64,000 nt of DNA from Siphonodentalium dalli (taxonomy: Eukaryota > Mollusca > Scaphopoda > Gadilida > Siphonodentaliidae). The notes beneath the pieces were generated by a model. It did not search any database and was not told where the DNA came from. It was given only the letters and a program-made list of their open reading frames with translations. Made by a program: the position numbers and the translations under genes. Each line of letters opens with the position of its first letter. Positions within the stretch are counted from its first letter, which is position 1. The stretch lies in NCBI GenBank assembly GCA_032622095.1, contig CP136068.1, positions 15,421,729 to 15,485,728 of the forward strand, written 5' to 3'. Shown here in pieces: positions 11,255 to 24,144 of the stretch.

Positions 11255-14200
11255 GATGGTCGTATACAGTATTATAAAACAATTCACAGACCCCTGGGCT
11301 TATTGATGGTTGTATACAGTATTATAAAAGAATTAATGGACCCCTGGGCTTATTGATGGTCGTATACAGTATTATAAAACAATTCATGGACCCCTGGGCT
11401 TATTGTATCTGTATCTGTCTGTATCTGTAGTTGTTACGTCCTAGTGACCAAAGCTGGCTTTTACAGGACGGTGTGATGGTTGTACCTGGTATTATAAACA
11501 ATTCATGGACCCCTGGGCTTATTGATGGTTGTATACAGTATTATAAAACAATTCATGGACCCCTGGGCTTATTGATGGTTGTATACAGTATTATAAAACA
11601 ATTCATGGACCCCTGGGCTTATTGATGGTTGTATACAGTATTATAAAAGAATTAATGGACCCCTGGGCTTATTGATGGTCGTATACAGTATTATAAAACA
11701 ATTCATGGACCCCTGGGCTTATTGGTGGTTGGATACATTATTATAAAACAATTCATGGACCCCTGGGATTACTGATGGGCGTATACAGTATTATAAAACA
11801 ATTCATGGATCCCTGGGATTACTGATGGTTGTATACAGTATTATAAAACAATTCACGGACCCCTGGGATTACTGATGGTCGTATACAGTATTATAAAACA
11901 ATTCATGGATCGCTGGGCTTATTGATGGTTGTATATAGTATTATAAACGAGAGGCCGATCACGATCGGCAGATGTTTAACCCATACCTTGGCGATAGCGA
12001 CTAGCCATAACTGATAATTTGTCAAAGATATGATCACAGGAATTAATCCATATATCAGTACCCAACTTGAAATCAAAAGCTCAAATAATTTGTCTCAAGA
12101 AAGGATTAAAGTATTTGGGTTGGGGAGGAGTAGTTTTAAATCTCATAACTCTGTCCCTATTCACACAAGGACCTCTCACTGTGAGATCCAATGGTTTAGT
12201 GATTTCGGAGGACATGTTTAGGAGTTTAAGTTAACTCATTGGAAGCAAAAGTGATAAATCCCTATCTTTGCCACTTTTGACATGCCAGATATTCAAAATT
12301 TATTATTCACTTCTAAAGAGAAATTATAATTGTTGACTGCTTAGAACGACATATATGTAGGGGATTCCATCTCGTATTTAAATGGTACTTTAATTACTCC
12401 CCCCTTTCCCCCATTCTCCCATTTATCAAACATGGACAGATATAAGATCAGATCTGACCTGTGTATTAAATAAGATTAAGTGTTTCATAACAGGGGTGTA
12501 TGGTTTTCAAAAATATATGTAGTTTATACAATTCAAAAGTATTATCTATATAATGTTATACAGACATAATATGATGGGGATGCTGGCCCCTATGACCACT
12601 AAATCGTTCATATAAAAGAAAGTAAGTTAGCCCTCATTTGAATGGTTTCACACATTACAATGTTTTACAAGTAGCTTGGGCACTAAAAGCCACAAACTTC
12701 AATGTTAATCTTCTAAGTGTTCTGTGGCCCCTAAAATTCAATCAACCATGAAAATGTGAACAAATGGGGAAAATAAGGTTCCTGGAAATACTAACATCTA
12801 CCATATTGATTTTCAAAACAAGTCATCACTTACAATAGTCATGTATATTTATCTGCCTGTTTCCCATTGCATAGATAAATCATATTGGCTATCAGCTGTT
12901 GTTTTAATTTCAAATTGAAAGCACGTGTCTGAAGGGTTAATATATTTTTCAAAAATCAATTAATCAGTCAATACCAAAATTTATAGAAGTGAATAGTGTG
13001 CCAAGATACCCAATAGATATTAAGAGATATGAGGAAGAGTCCATGTACATTATAGCATGTGTCTATGGAAACCTTGGAAAGGGTTAATTATTTTTGAAGC
13101 AAATTAATGGAATTTAGAAGACACTTATATAGGTGAGGGGTGCCCTTATCTCACCAGTCTTGTGCTGCCAATAGTCAATTTGACAGTTAGAATAAACAAA
13201 CAGCCAACCACCAGTGTTGTTTATCTTGCTTGACCCACCAGAGCTCTGTATCATATGTCATCACTCATTTCATAACAGATTTCACTTGGAATGACAACAT
13301 CTATAAAAATCCTCTCATATACTCTGGATGTTGGATGATCACATGGTAATTTATTGATATCATTATATTACATGAAACTATTGCAATAAAATCTTCATAT
13401 TTTCAAAACAGGATATCACACCTAATTAATCGTAAAAAACTAAAATAAATGAAAGCGTCAATTTTTGTTTATTATTTAAATTTTTTTTTTATTGTTATTA
13501 AAGTTCAAACAAAATTTAATATTTGTATATGCTAAATTTAGCAAGGAGCTAAATCTAAAAAAATTGAATTTAAAAAAAAAAAAAATTCTCAATTTTGTTT
13601 CTTGAAAAAGGGTCGTAACTCCTTTAAAATTAATCGATCTGTATTTTGGGCTGTGAAACTCACATACCAAATTTGGTTCCAATCAGATAAAAAATGTTTG
13701 AGTTATGGCAGAATGCGTGAATTCTAAGTTGAAAAAGGGCCATAACTCTGTAACAAAATCTCGAATCAAACCCAAATTCGAACTCGATCTGTATTTTGGG
13801 CTGAGAAACCCATATACAAAATTTTGTTTCGATCAGATAAAAAATGTTTGAGTTATCGCATTACTCGTAAAGTGTCTACGGACAGACAGACAGACGGACA
13901 GACAGACAGACAGACAGACGGACGAACGACGAGTGGTCAATCCGGACAACGACACTATGTTTACCATACTATGGTATGGGTAAACATAACAATTCATGGA
14001 CCCCTGGGCTTATTGATGGTTGTATACAGTATTATAAAACAATTCATGGATCCCTGGGATTACTGATGGTTGTATACAGTATTATAAAACAATTCACGGA
14101 CACCTGGGATTACTGATGGTCGTATACAGTATTATAAAACAATTCATGGATCCCTGGGCTTATTGATGTTTGCATATAGTATTATAAACAATTCATGGAC

Positions 14201-14281
14201 CCCTGGGCTTATTGATGGTTGTATACAGTATTATAAAACAATTCATGGACCCCTGGGCTTATTGATGGTCGTATACAGTAA
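11255..14281 (+). repeat. 50 bp minisatellite, split by an insertion
   Basis: The unit is 50 bp, containing GTATACAGTATTATAAAACA, ATTCATGGACCCCTGGGCTT and ATTGATGGTT. About 13 copies lie at 11255-11948 and about 6 at 13990-14281. An unrelated stretch (11949-13989) splits the array, and another about 90 bp interruption lies near 11405-11485. The CCTGGGCTTATTGATGGTTG and TATACAGTA part closely resembles the right end of the TIR element ending at 10831. Confidence 0.88.
11949..13989 (+). mobile_element. Helitron-like tandem-core element inserted in the minisatellite
   Basis: The left end begins ACGAGAGGCCGATCACGATC with a GCCGATC/GATCGGC hairpin. The right end has GACGGACAGACAGAC repeats (13877-13925) and a CATACTATGGTATG hairpin before GGGTAAACAT. 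Near the right are two copies of a GGGCCATAACTC-type core (13610 and 13735) with GATCTGTATTTTGGGCTG. The same two ends bound another copy at 48143-49202. No Rep/helicase ORF is seen, so it is non-autonomous. Confidence 0.72.
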
Positions 14282-14317
14282 GTGCAGCGCATTATTCTTG
14301 TACTCAGTTAAACTCAC

Positions 14318-14455
14318 ATATACCAGCCATTGCACCATATATTGTGCCGATGAAACACCATGAGTATACAGTGATAGCAATGATGCTAGCAATGTCAACT
14401 GCACCCAAAACAACAATCACAGCTATCACACCATCAGATATCATAGCATAGAACC
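14318..14455 (-). CDS. Transmembrane exon C (longer, more divergent)
   Basis: A minus-strand acceptor (ATTTGCAG) and a GTGAGT donor bound 138 bp, phase 1 at both ends and open. The product is hydrophobic almost throughout. It includes GVIAVIVVLGAVDIASIIAI, which carries a G-A-V-D-I-A-S-I-I motif resembling exons A and B, followed by a second apolar stretch (CFIGTIYGAMAG). An alternative donor (GTATAT at 14323) would shorten it by six bases. It is longer than A and B and lacks a clear basic stop-transfer, so it could be a membrane-exon variant or a decaying duplicate. Confidence 0.5.
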
Positions 14456-14798
14456 CTGCAAATGAGGAAATATTAAAGACATATTATGGACATAATTCAG
14501 TGAATAAAACAGATAAGTTAGTACCCAAACACTATTTCCACTGGAAATAAGACGCATTCTACGAAGATTATCGAAAAGTTCCAACCACTTCAACCACACC
14601 ATTTGAGAGAACACAATGTTTGAATTACGCACAATTTTAAATATTTATTATAAGAATGCCTATAAAATAGCAGAATTACCAAAACAAAGATTATCATATG
14701 TATATCTTAGAAGCCACGGTGCCTGCCACAATAGACACAACCATCCAAAGACATATATATAAGACAATCTATCAGATTACCCAAATTACCACCACCTG

Positions 14799-16672
14799 CC
14801 CAAGAGAAAATGAGACCAAAATTTCAGTGAAATTTCAGTGAAATTAAAAAAATTTGGTGTTATTTCACCATTTCAGTGAATTTCACAGAAATTTCACAGA
14901 AATTTATTTTAACTTTTCCAGTTAATTTCACTAAAATTTCACTGACATGATAAAATAGTTTTCAGTGAGATTTTGAGTACTTTTCTGTTTTAAATAAAAA
15001 ATTTCACTAAACAAATTATAAAATAGTTTTCAGTGCGATTTTGAGTAGGCTACTTTTCAGTTTTAAATTTTTAATTTTACCTCATTATATACATGTAATT
15101 TTATTATTGTCTTGATCGACAAAAGAAAAAAGAATAAAAATGTGTTTCCAATTCTATCTTAAAGAAGTGTGTCTACATGGAAATATGGACCCCCAAATGT
15201 GAACAGCATGCAGTATATAGTATATACAGATAATGGCTTCCGGTAAAGGGATATTATAATCATGCATATGAATTTTTTATTTATCAATGGGCCACATTTT
15301 TCCATTATCCGTAAGATCGTGTCCATATATTATCACAATCAAATTTAAGACTATATATATCTTGTGCGGATGACATTTTCAATTACTCAAATGAGAGAAT
15401 TTGGTAAAATACAGGTAAAAATAGAGTAAATGTCAGCGGATATTGCATGGTAGTGACAAATATTCGCCATTTTCTGACGTGTAGGGTAAAGGAACATCTG
15501 ATTCAGAGCGTCCTCATCACTAATAATAGCTGACTGTTCTAAGAAAGACACCGTGAACAGAAAATTACTCTGTGCCAACGAAGTTCGTGATGTTATATTA
15601 TGTGGAATGTGAAAAGTCGCAATGTGTCTATTCAAATACAAAACTCCAAAGGGCATGTCTTTTTTTATTCGCGACGATCTCAGTCGGCCGACTTAAATTG
15701 TCCGGTCATTCAAAGCGACACTGGTTGTTTTTCGGCAACACCGTTTCCACCATGCCGGTTTAATACGTAGCTTCTTATTGGCTTGATTCACTTTCTTTGT
15801 TGTCGATGCTCGACATCAAGCCAATGATATTCGTTGACGACGGACTCCGGGATAATTTTTGCCGCGATCATTCTTTTGTTGTGAACAAAAGAGTTTCACT
15901 GTTCGCGATCTCTTTAAAAGAAATAAGAAGTTTTAAAAGTGATTGTTATGAATTCAATTGTGAAAGAAGGCGATCGATATGACGACGTTGGAGTTAAGAA
16001 TAAATTTTCATTTGCCTGGTTTCAAAAGCTGGTCAAAATTCGTCATAAAGATGGTAAAGAAAAAGATTACATTCTCCGTGATTTTTTGAAAAAGTTGCCA
16101 TTTCTGGAAAGTGCATCTGTGTTATTTGCAATAAACTAACAAATTATGGATCGCGGATGCAAGATCACTGTAGCACACACAGTTGTGTACATAGATTCTT
16201 TGTGTGTGATGACATCAAACTTTAGACTTGACTCAATGGACAGACGTCAATAAATAATAAATATATTTACATTTCATATATCCTTGTTCCATCTCACTGA
16301 CCAATGCGGGCATATACAAAGATTGACACGTCATACAGTAAAATCGAAATGGATTTCTCAGCTCTATATAGGGTTGAAAATTTGCCATGCAATACAGAAC
16401 AAGGGTATAGTACAAGAAATGATGGAACCATTTTACTGTTGGTGTTATTTTGGTAAAATTTTGGAGAAATTTTGACTAAATTTTTAATGTTATTTTAGTG
16501 AAATTTCATTGAAATTTGAGTGAAATTTCACTGAAATTTTGGTGAAATTTCACTGAAATGTGGGTGAAATTTCACTGAAATTTTTGTGAAATTTTGACTA
16601 AAATTTTGACTGTTATTTGAGTGAAATTTCAGAACGATTTCAGTGAAATTTCACTCAACATTTTCTCTTGGG
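14799..16672. mobile_element. TIR element with TTTCAGTGAAA-type palindromic arms
   Basis: The ends are CCCAAGAGAAAATG and its inverse CATTTTCTCTTGGG. Each arm (14799-15070 and 16430-16672) is a cluster of ATTTCACTGAAATTTCAGTG-like palindromes in opposite orientation. The interior (15230-16200) carries a promoter-like gap and a broken zinc-finger reading frame, suggesting a degraded autonomous element of about 1.87 kb. Superfamily is uncertain because no clear target duplication beyond TG is visible. Confidence 0.68.
15939..16193 (+). pseudogene. Broken zinc-finger frame inside the TIR element
   Basis: The frame from 15939 runs through KFSFAWFQKLVKIRHKDGKE and KLPFLE and then stops at 16139. 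One base away, the +1 frame continues from about 16108 with CICVICNK and a GSRM..H-type segment, which looks like the start of a C-x2-C zinc finger as in BED/TTF-type transposase N-termini. A one-base deletion near 16106 explains the break. The transposase family is not identified. Confidence 0.45.
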
Positions 16673-17443
16673 TGGCGTTGTCAAGCAGTTGCTAAAACAT
16701 ATTTTAAAATTTTATTCAAACTGTAACACACATTTTTTCCCCAAAGGACTATGTTTAATTTTGGCATATCAACCAACTTGGTCAAATTATTGTATCAAAC
16801 GTTACAGGCATCGGAACACGATAATAATTCTGGTCAAGATATCTGGTCAGATATTTACTGGGCACAGCGGCTGAAAATTTGTTCTGAGGGGACCCTAGAG
16901 TACAGTCAGTTTTGTCAGTGACATTTGTTAAGACTTGCATTGGATCAATTTCAGGTAAGTTTTTATTCATCTGAACACATAAAATCCTCCTGCAGCCATG
17001 ACTGAGATATGCAGTTAAAACGTTTGATAACAACAGGTGGTAGGAGTTTGGGTCCATGGATAGATGGCCACCTTGTCTTATATATATGTCTATGGGTGAG
17101 GGTCTGTTGTACCAGGCAACTGTGCTTGAAGCCACAGTGAAATATGATTTTGTTATTTCCCTGTAGCTTTCATTATTTCACTGTAGCTTAGTTTATACAT
17201 ATTTTTATTTCCAATTACAAACAGATAACATAATATACAAATGACACAGAAGTTCAAAATAGAAGTTATCACATATGGGAATGGGAATCAGGGATGCATT
17301 CTCTTATATATTATGTGAGTCTCATTTGTAGCCTGGCATATATATCAGAGAATAGATTGCCCTAACAATATTTATCTTGATCTTGTAAACCAGTGTATAT
17401 ATGTGAGGCTTCCTATGGGAGACTCGCATATATAAGAGAATGC

Positions 17444-18349
17444 TTAGTGTTGAAACGATTAGCGATTTTAAGGAATCGACTAGTCGTCAGAGGTAATCGA
17501 CTACTAGTTGACTAGTCAGGCCCCTTCTAAGAGTTCCCGTTTCTATGCCCATATGACATATAAAATGGGCCATGTGGCATAGCAGTTTTGAGTATCCAAC
17601 TCTTCGTTTCAGAACGTTCAAACAGAAAGCATGTGAACTATATAATCTCCCGTTTTGCCTGTGAGTCTCCAAATTTGATGTCTTAAACCTGGCTCTCCTG
17701 CAACCTCCATATAATCTCACGGTTTAGGGAATGCAGGTAATAAAAACAATTTATTTAAACAAAATTGTCGCCGGTAACCAGGAAATAAATAGGCAAGTCT
17801 TGTTCGTAAGTCTCGCTAATGAGATGTCCTCATGTCGCGGGAGGGGGGGGTATGGATATTAGAATCTATTCAGTTACTGAGTTTACTTTACCAGCTTGAC
17901 CAGTGAATTATGTTTCGTATATCATTGAAGCCATTTTGTTGCATCATTACTCTAGTATTACACATTCCACAGTGAGAAGTTATTACTGGTCAATTGCGTC
18001 ACATCGAACTAGACAGTGTTCAGGCGGCAGCGACACTTCATTTCTTTGATGATCAACATAAAAGAAACCACGCCTACACGAGCATACATTGGGTTCAGTT
18101 CAGGTCATGAAGTTCACCGCCGTGCATGACTGATGGCAGTGGCATCATTAAAGGAACAATGCAATAAGGCTTTAAGAAGTTAATATGTGTTAACTGTTAC
18201 AGATTACGTGATAATATCGCCGTGCAATGCCACTGCTGTCATGATAGCACATAGGTAGTGCTTTTGCCGACTAATCGACTAGCAGATTTCGGGATCGACT
18301 AATGTAATAATCGCGTCGACTTCGACTAGTGTTAATCGTTTCAACACTA
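17444..18349. mobile_element. hAT-type non-autonomous element, 906 bp
   Basis: Flanked by a perfect 8 bp target duplication GAGAATGC (17436-17443 and 18350-18357). Inverted ends read TTAGTGTTGAAACGATTA and TAATCGTTTCAACACTA, followed by CGACTAGT-rich subterminal repeats. An 8 bp duplication is diagnostic of hAT. The internal frame at 17487-17720 shows no transposase character. Confidence 0.88.
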
Positions 18350-18694
18350 GAGAATGCTGTCATCATGAAAGTTGAATTGTTGATAACCCCTAATTATTAT
18401 AAACCAATCCAAACTCTGTTTGACATGTGACATGTGTTCCCGGTCTTGAGACAAACAACTATATGACAATACACTTATTAAATTGTGCATGATAAATATA
18501 GGATATGAAATGAGTGTTTCTCTCATATCAATTTTATGAAATGAGTCTTAGAATTGTCTGTTTAGTCGAGACTTTGGTGAGACAAAACAGAACATTTTAG
18601 ACGAGTTTCATAAATATCAATTGAGAGGCACACATAGTTTCATATTCTATTTAGCATGGCTCGATTTGAGTTGATTTGCATGTGAAATACTACG

Positions 18695-19063
18695 TTGATA
18701 CAACAGAAATTGGTTAAACTAAAAGAATTCTTTGCTTCGAGAAGATTGAAAGCTATAAGACCCAACTTTCCCATCGCCATGGCAACTGTCACTAAATTCT
18801 CTCAACCTGCAAGTTTGTTGACTTCCAAGTACAATCCCAGATATTTTCAACGAGCCGTGACTGTTAAATCGAGGATGAATGTAGAAACAAAACAAATATT
18901 TTTAATTCGATACAACATGCATGGATTTATATTTCTTTCGGAATCAGATTGTGAATGTATTATTCGGAGTTTTAATGTCAGTTTTAGTTCCAAGGCTATT
19001 AGTGTCTGGTTCATTGAGAATACCATTCATGAATGTGAAAATCAAATTTTTCGACTTGTTTAA
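18695..19063 (+). other. Unrecognised 122-codon open frame
   Basis: A basic N-terminal part followed by a mixed sequence. It begins at a TTG with internal ATGs further in (the first in-frame ATG is near 18779). I recognise no domain, and the base composition is like the surrounding intron. It is the longest unexplained frame in 16-24 kb but may be chance. Confidence 0.2.
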
Positions 19064-19950
19064 ACATTTTTATTGAACAAAATACAAATTATTGAAAATT
19101 TTGGTAAGCGATTTCATTGTTTTCATTGATTTCATTTCATCATACATGTACTTGAGGACTCAATCAGAACTTTTAACTACATCTTTCCCTGTGTTTACAA
19201 TGACCTAGCTCTCTATATTTATCATTACAACTTTTATTACTGAATCCAACTAACAGCTGGTATCTAAGTCGTTTCTGTTTGGTACAATGTGACACAGATA
19301 AAATTGGATGCTATAACTGAGATACATTCAACTATTATTAAAATGGTTTATACTTTTATTACCTTATCCGAGGTATGTTAGTTGTTTCGTGAAATTGTTG
19401 TGGTATAATGTGACACAGATGGGAGACATTTGATATTTCCAAATTTTTATAAAAAAAAAACATGGGCTCCAGTAGTCATCTTGAATAATACTATTTGCAT
19501 GACTAAATGCTTTGGTACACCTTACAGGCCACATCCCTGGGGGAGACAGAAATATGCTATTTTGTTTGATATTGAATTTTCTATGCATTTATTTCACATT
19601 TTTTTATGGTTAAAGAGACACCAACAATTATTCTGTGAATTTTTAATAAGAAAATGATATTCTTTGGTATCAAAAGGTCTATTTTATATGTCATATTAGG
19701 TTTTTAACATATATTTCAAAAGACCAAAGATGAAAACGATATTGAAAATACTTTTAGAGGCCTTAAAATTTTGCTAGAATAAAAATATAGCATTTCTACA
19801 GCGAATCAGCGGCATTATCCGAGAATCAAACTAAGAATCATGATTCGATCCCATCAGATTTTATACCCTGTAATGTTGTTCTTGTTGTTGTAACTGAAGG
19901 ATTGGAACCCTTTAAATGACAATCATCAATAAACTGTTCAAACTTCTTAC

Positions 19951-20043
19951 CTTTGCGACAGACAACTACGATGATTGCAATGGTGATCGCAATGTTAACA
20001 ATGCATCCCACAGTAATCCCGAATTTCTTATTATCAATCAGTG
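19951..20043 (-). CDS. Transmembrane exon B (paralogue of exon A)
   Basis: A 93 bp exon on the minus strand between acceptor TTCTCCACAG and donor GTAAGA, phase 1 at both ends. It encodes LIDNKKF, then a hydrophobic helix (GITVGCIVNIAITIAIIVVV), then a C-R-K stop-transfer. It is clearly a single-pass anchor. The GCIVNIAI core aligns with GFIVDCAI in exon A. Joined to the exon at 8595, the cytoplasmic side becomes CRK-A-QRKES, strongly basic as expected inside the membrane. It is probably used in place of exon A, not in addition to it. Confidence 0.8.
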
Positions 20044-20224
20044 CTGTGGAGAAGGAAACAGTATATTAGACATATTTAAAAATGATCAATGTATCTCTTC
20101 CAATACTTCAAACATCACAAGTTTTAGTAAAACTCTTTTTTGATACACATTTGAAATAATTATGCCAATGTATTTTACAAATGTTAGATCAATGTTACAC
20201 ATACATGTATTTATATTAAACTCA

Positions 20225-20402
20225 TTATGCAGATACACAGGTTCCCATGGTACTAAATATTTGTGCCAAGTTTAAAAAAAACATTACTGAAAAATGAAGG
20301 AATACAAGCTCGTTCAAAGTTCTGTTCATGCGCAGACAGACAGTTAGACGGACAGAGACAAGCCGATTCCAGAAACCCCCATAACTGTTACAGGGGTTAT
20401 AA
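20225..20402 (+). mobile_element. Tandem-core element with 3' hairpin, truncated copy 2
   Basis: Contains CAGGTTCCCATGGTACTAAA, AGTTTAAAAAAAACATTACT, GACGGACAGAGACAAGC and a terminal CCCATAACTGTTACAGGGGT hairpin. It lies directly against the left end of Pearl-like element 3. Confidence 0.55.
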
Positions 20403-20405
20403 TAA

Positions 20406-22765
20406 TGAAAGTGTCAATGACACTGTAGCTCAACTTGGAAAGGGAATAATTTAATGTATTACAGTCAATGGAGCGATTAGGAATGTGGAAAGTTGAATGT
20501 CTAATACCAGTTTATAGGGTGACACTCCACAGTTTCAACAGGTATGGGCCCAGAAATAGGGGCCCCATAGATTCATTGAAATTTATCTGGATTATGATCC
20601 CAAACCATATAGACAATATATATATGCCTGAAATTAGTACAGAATAGGCATTCAGAATTTGATACATTATTTCCATAATATATGGGCTATCAAGAGTTAT
20701 GGCCCTTGATATTTTGATCGAATATGTGATTTTTATTAAAAAAATGACCAAAATATTTCATTTTCATACCCAAGAGGCACGAATACCAGATTTTTTCAAG
20801 CATGGTCACCTTTGTTGGTTTAAAGGCCTCTGGCTTCCAACATCAATGTGAAAAAATTTCAAACTTTCGCCGTTGAATTTTCCAGAAAATCAATTTTTAA
20901 TGCAGATGACAAATTTTGAGTGCTAAAAAATTGACCCAGTATCTAGAGCCACTGTTTCGCAGAAAACGCTACTGCTGTCTATGGGTGGGGTCAAGGTCAC
21001 TTGCACTTAATTTTTTCATCAGTGTAGAACACCTTCTAAAATTACACAAATTCATATCCCACCTTGTCTCAATATACATACCACATGAATGGTGCCAGAA
21101 ACCACTAGCACTTCATATCTATAAAATCACCCCTACTGATCATTCGAAACTGGAGTGTCACCTAGACATGAAGAGAAAAGTAAATCCAAGATGGCTGCTG
21201 CGGCCATGTTTTCGGCCGAATGACCCCAAAATGATTCGTTCCCATCTACATGTCATCGTTAACATCCATGACAAATTTCATGATGATCAGATGAACAGTA
21301 CGACCTGTGACCTGATCAGACTAAAGACTAAAGGTACGACCTGTAGCCCATGCTAAAGAATTTAGTCATACAAAGAGTAAAATCCAAGATGGCTGCTGGC
21401 GGCCATGTTTTTTGGCCGAATGACCCCAAAATGACTCGTTCCCATCTACATGTCAATATTATCATCCATGACAAATTTCATGATGATCAGATGAACAGTA
21501 CGACCTGTGACCCGTGCTAATGGATTAAATTTTTAAATCCAAGATGGCCACTGGCGGCCATGTTTTTTGTCCAAATGACCCCAAAATGACTTGTTCCCAT
21601 CTACATTCCAATTTCAACAGCCATGACAAATTTTATGATGATCAGACTAAAGGTACGACCTGTAGCCCGTTCTAAAGGATTTAGTCATACAAAGAGTAAA
21701 ATCCAAGATGGCTGCTGGCGGCCATGTTTTTTGGCCGAATGACCCCAAAATTACTCGTTCCCATCTACATGTAATTGTTAATATCCATGACAAATTTTAT
21801 GATGATCAGACTAAAAGTAGGACCTGTAGCCGTGTTAAAGGATTTAGTCATACAAAGAGTAAAATCCAAGATGGCTGCTGGCGGCCATGTTTTTTGGCCG
21901 AATGACCCCAAAATTACTCGTTCCCATCTACATGTCATTGTTAATATCCATGACAAATTTTATGATGATCAGACTAAAAGTAGGACCTGTAGCCCGTGTT
22001 AAAGGATTTAGTCATACAAAGAGTAAAATCCAAGATGGCCACTGGCGGCCATGTTTTTTGTCCGAATGACCCCAAAATGACTCGTTCCCATCTACATTCC
22101 AATTTCAACAGCCATGACAAATTTCATGATGATCAGACTAAAGGTACGACCTGTAGCCCGTGCTAAAGGATTTAGTCATACAAAGAGTAAAATCCAAAAT
22201 GGCTGCTGGTGGCCATGTTTTTTGGCCGAATGACCCCAAAATGACTCGTTCCCATATACATGTCATTATTAACATCCATGAAAAAATATATCATAATCCG
22301 ACCAAAGGTACGACCTGTAGGCCGTGCCAAAGAATTTAGTCATGCAAAGAGTAAAATCTAAGATGGCTGCCGGTGGCCATGTTTTTTGGCCGAACAACCC
22401 CAAAATTACTTGTTCCCATCTACATGTCAATATTAACATCCATGACAAATTTCATGATCATCAGACGAACAGTACGACCTGTAGCCCGTGCTAATGGAAT
22501 GAATATTGAAATCCAAGATGGCCACTGGTGGCCATGTTTTTTTCCAGAATGACCCAAAATGACTCGTTCCCATCTACATGTCAATGTCAACAGCCATGAC
22601 AAATTTCATAATGATCCGACCAAAGGTACGACCTGTAGCCTGTGCTAAAGGAAATTGTTGACGCATCACACACGGACACACATACACACACACGCACACA
22701 CGGACGACGGATACCAAGCCATGGCAATAGCTCATACTTTACAAAGTAAAGTTGAGCTAATAACA
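20406..22765 (+). mobile_element. Pearl-like element 3 (about nine core repeats)
   Basis: The left end has AGTGTCAATGACACTGTAGC. After an internal TIR insertion (20517-21162), about nine core repeats of 155-165 bp run from 21170 to 22650. A CACACACGGACACACAT-type microsatellite (22667-22702) and the right end CTTTACAAAGTAAAGTTGAG follow. Neighbouring cores such as 21697-21850 and 21850-22010 are nearly identical, showing recent internal expansion. Confidence 0.85.
20517..21162. mobile_element. TA-flanked MITE nested in Pearl-like element 3
   Basis: Inverted ends GGGTGACACTCCACAGTTTC and GAAACTGGAGTGTCACC are each bordered by TA, fitting a Tc1/mariner-type target duplication. Removing it rejoins the left end of the Pearl-like element with its core array. 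The interior is non-coding. Confidence 0.7.
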
Positions 22766-22769
22766 ATGA

Positions 22770-24010
22770 TGCACAGTCTTTTATCCACCTATTAAAACTG
22801 ACGTTGTGGTATGACCTTGCAGCTAAATGATGAACACCCAATAAACCAATAGTGATGTTCGGATACTGAAAATGCCTCTCAGACCAATTTCCGATTATCT
22901 GGAGGCACAATCGTCCGATGTCCTATTCTGATGCTTGTTTATGTTGGACATTTGTTCCCATATATACTAAATGAACCCCCATATAGCGGTAAACTTTCAA
23001 AGCCAAATACCACAAAGAAAGATATTACTTCTGTTGATATCACTGTGCTGCCTTTGATAGATCTTCTGACAAACAGATCACATGTACAGGTGCTGACTTA
23101 GATTGGTGACTACTTAGAAACGTGTGTCAAAGTCTTTGAGTAATGATTGATTACTTCAAAGTTGCCTCTTAGATGCAACAATGTACAAAATGGTGGATAA
23201 TAATACATGTATCAGTCAAAGTTGTCCGTTTTCTTTTAGCAAGTTGCACACTTTTAGTACAGCCTATATACATGTAGTATGTAGTACTAGTCGGAGTCAG
23301 ATGCTATACTATAAATTTGTCTGTTTATTTCATTACTTGCAATCAGCTAATCAGCAGTGGTACATCATACCTGTAGTTCTTTTTCATATTCAATAGTTGT
23401 TATTAAACCATGATTTTTATCATAAAAATATTACAATATGAAAATGAAAAAAAATAATTTACCTGGTATTTACTATACCATCCACAATTCACAGTGGAAA
23501 TGGCATGGTTCATGTGCATGCATACGTCTGGGTATTCACAATAATTATAATTTATAAACAAATGTCCCCATGAATAATTTGGATATTATGCAATGCTTCC
23601 CATGCACCCTCATTGTGAAGATTAGTCATACAGACTGAAGTTCAGTTTACTCTCAAACATCACCTTTTTGTGATCCAATAAGTACATGTATTATGCAATA
23701 CAAGAGCTCATTTATAATACCATTACAATGAGTAAGTGCACCATTAAAATCACTAAGTTCACTTCAAATATGATGTTTTGAAATATGCATACTGGTACAG
23801 TATATAAGGGAGAAGTCACTTCATTTAGGACAAAAAATTGTATATTATTAGAGAGAACTGGACTGTTATCAGGAAGAAACTTCTGAACTTCAATTTACTC
23901 TCTAAATCAGCTTGTCGTGATGCAATACGTATTATGCAATAAAAGAGCTCATTTATAATACCATCTTATTACACACTTAGTCGTGATTTATAAGGATTTC
24001 TCATTGAATA
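22770..24010. other. Intronic DNA with a local direct repeat
   Basis: No gene recognised. Two direct copies about 245 bp apart (23635-23730 and 23880-23970) share TTTACTCTC, TATTATGCAATA and AAGAGCTCATTTATAATACC. Confidence 0.5.
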
Positions 24011-24144
24011 CAAAGTGATAATGTCACACCTGTGAATTACGTCACCGGCGAGAGCACGCGATTTTTGACAGTTCCCGTAGCCCCGCCCTAAGCCGGAACT
24101 ATTTTTGTTTACGTAAACAGGAAGCGCGTGTTTGAGCAGTCGAA

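Noticed and set aside
20916-21356. 146-codon open frame
   Set aside because: It runs from a nested MITE into the Pearl-like core repeats, so it is repeat-derived.
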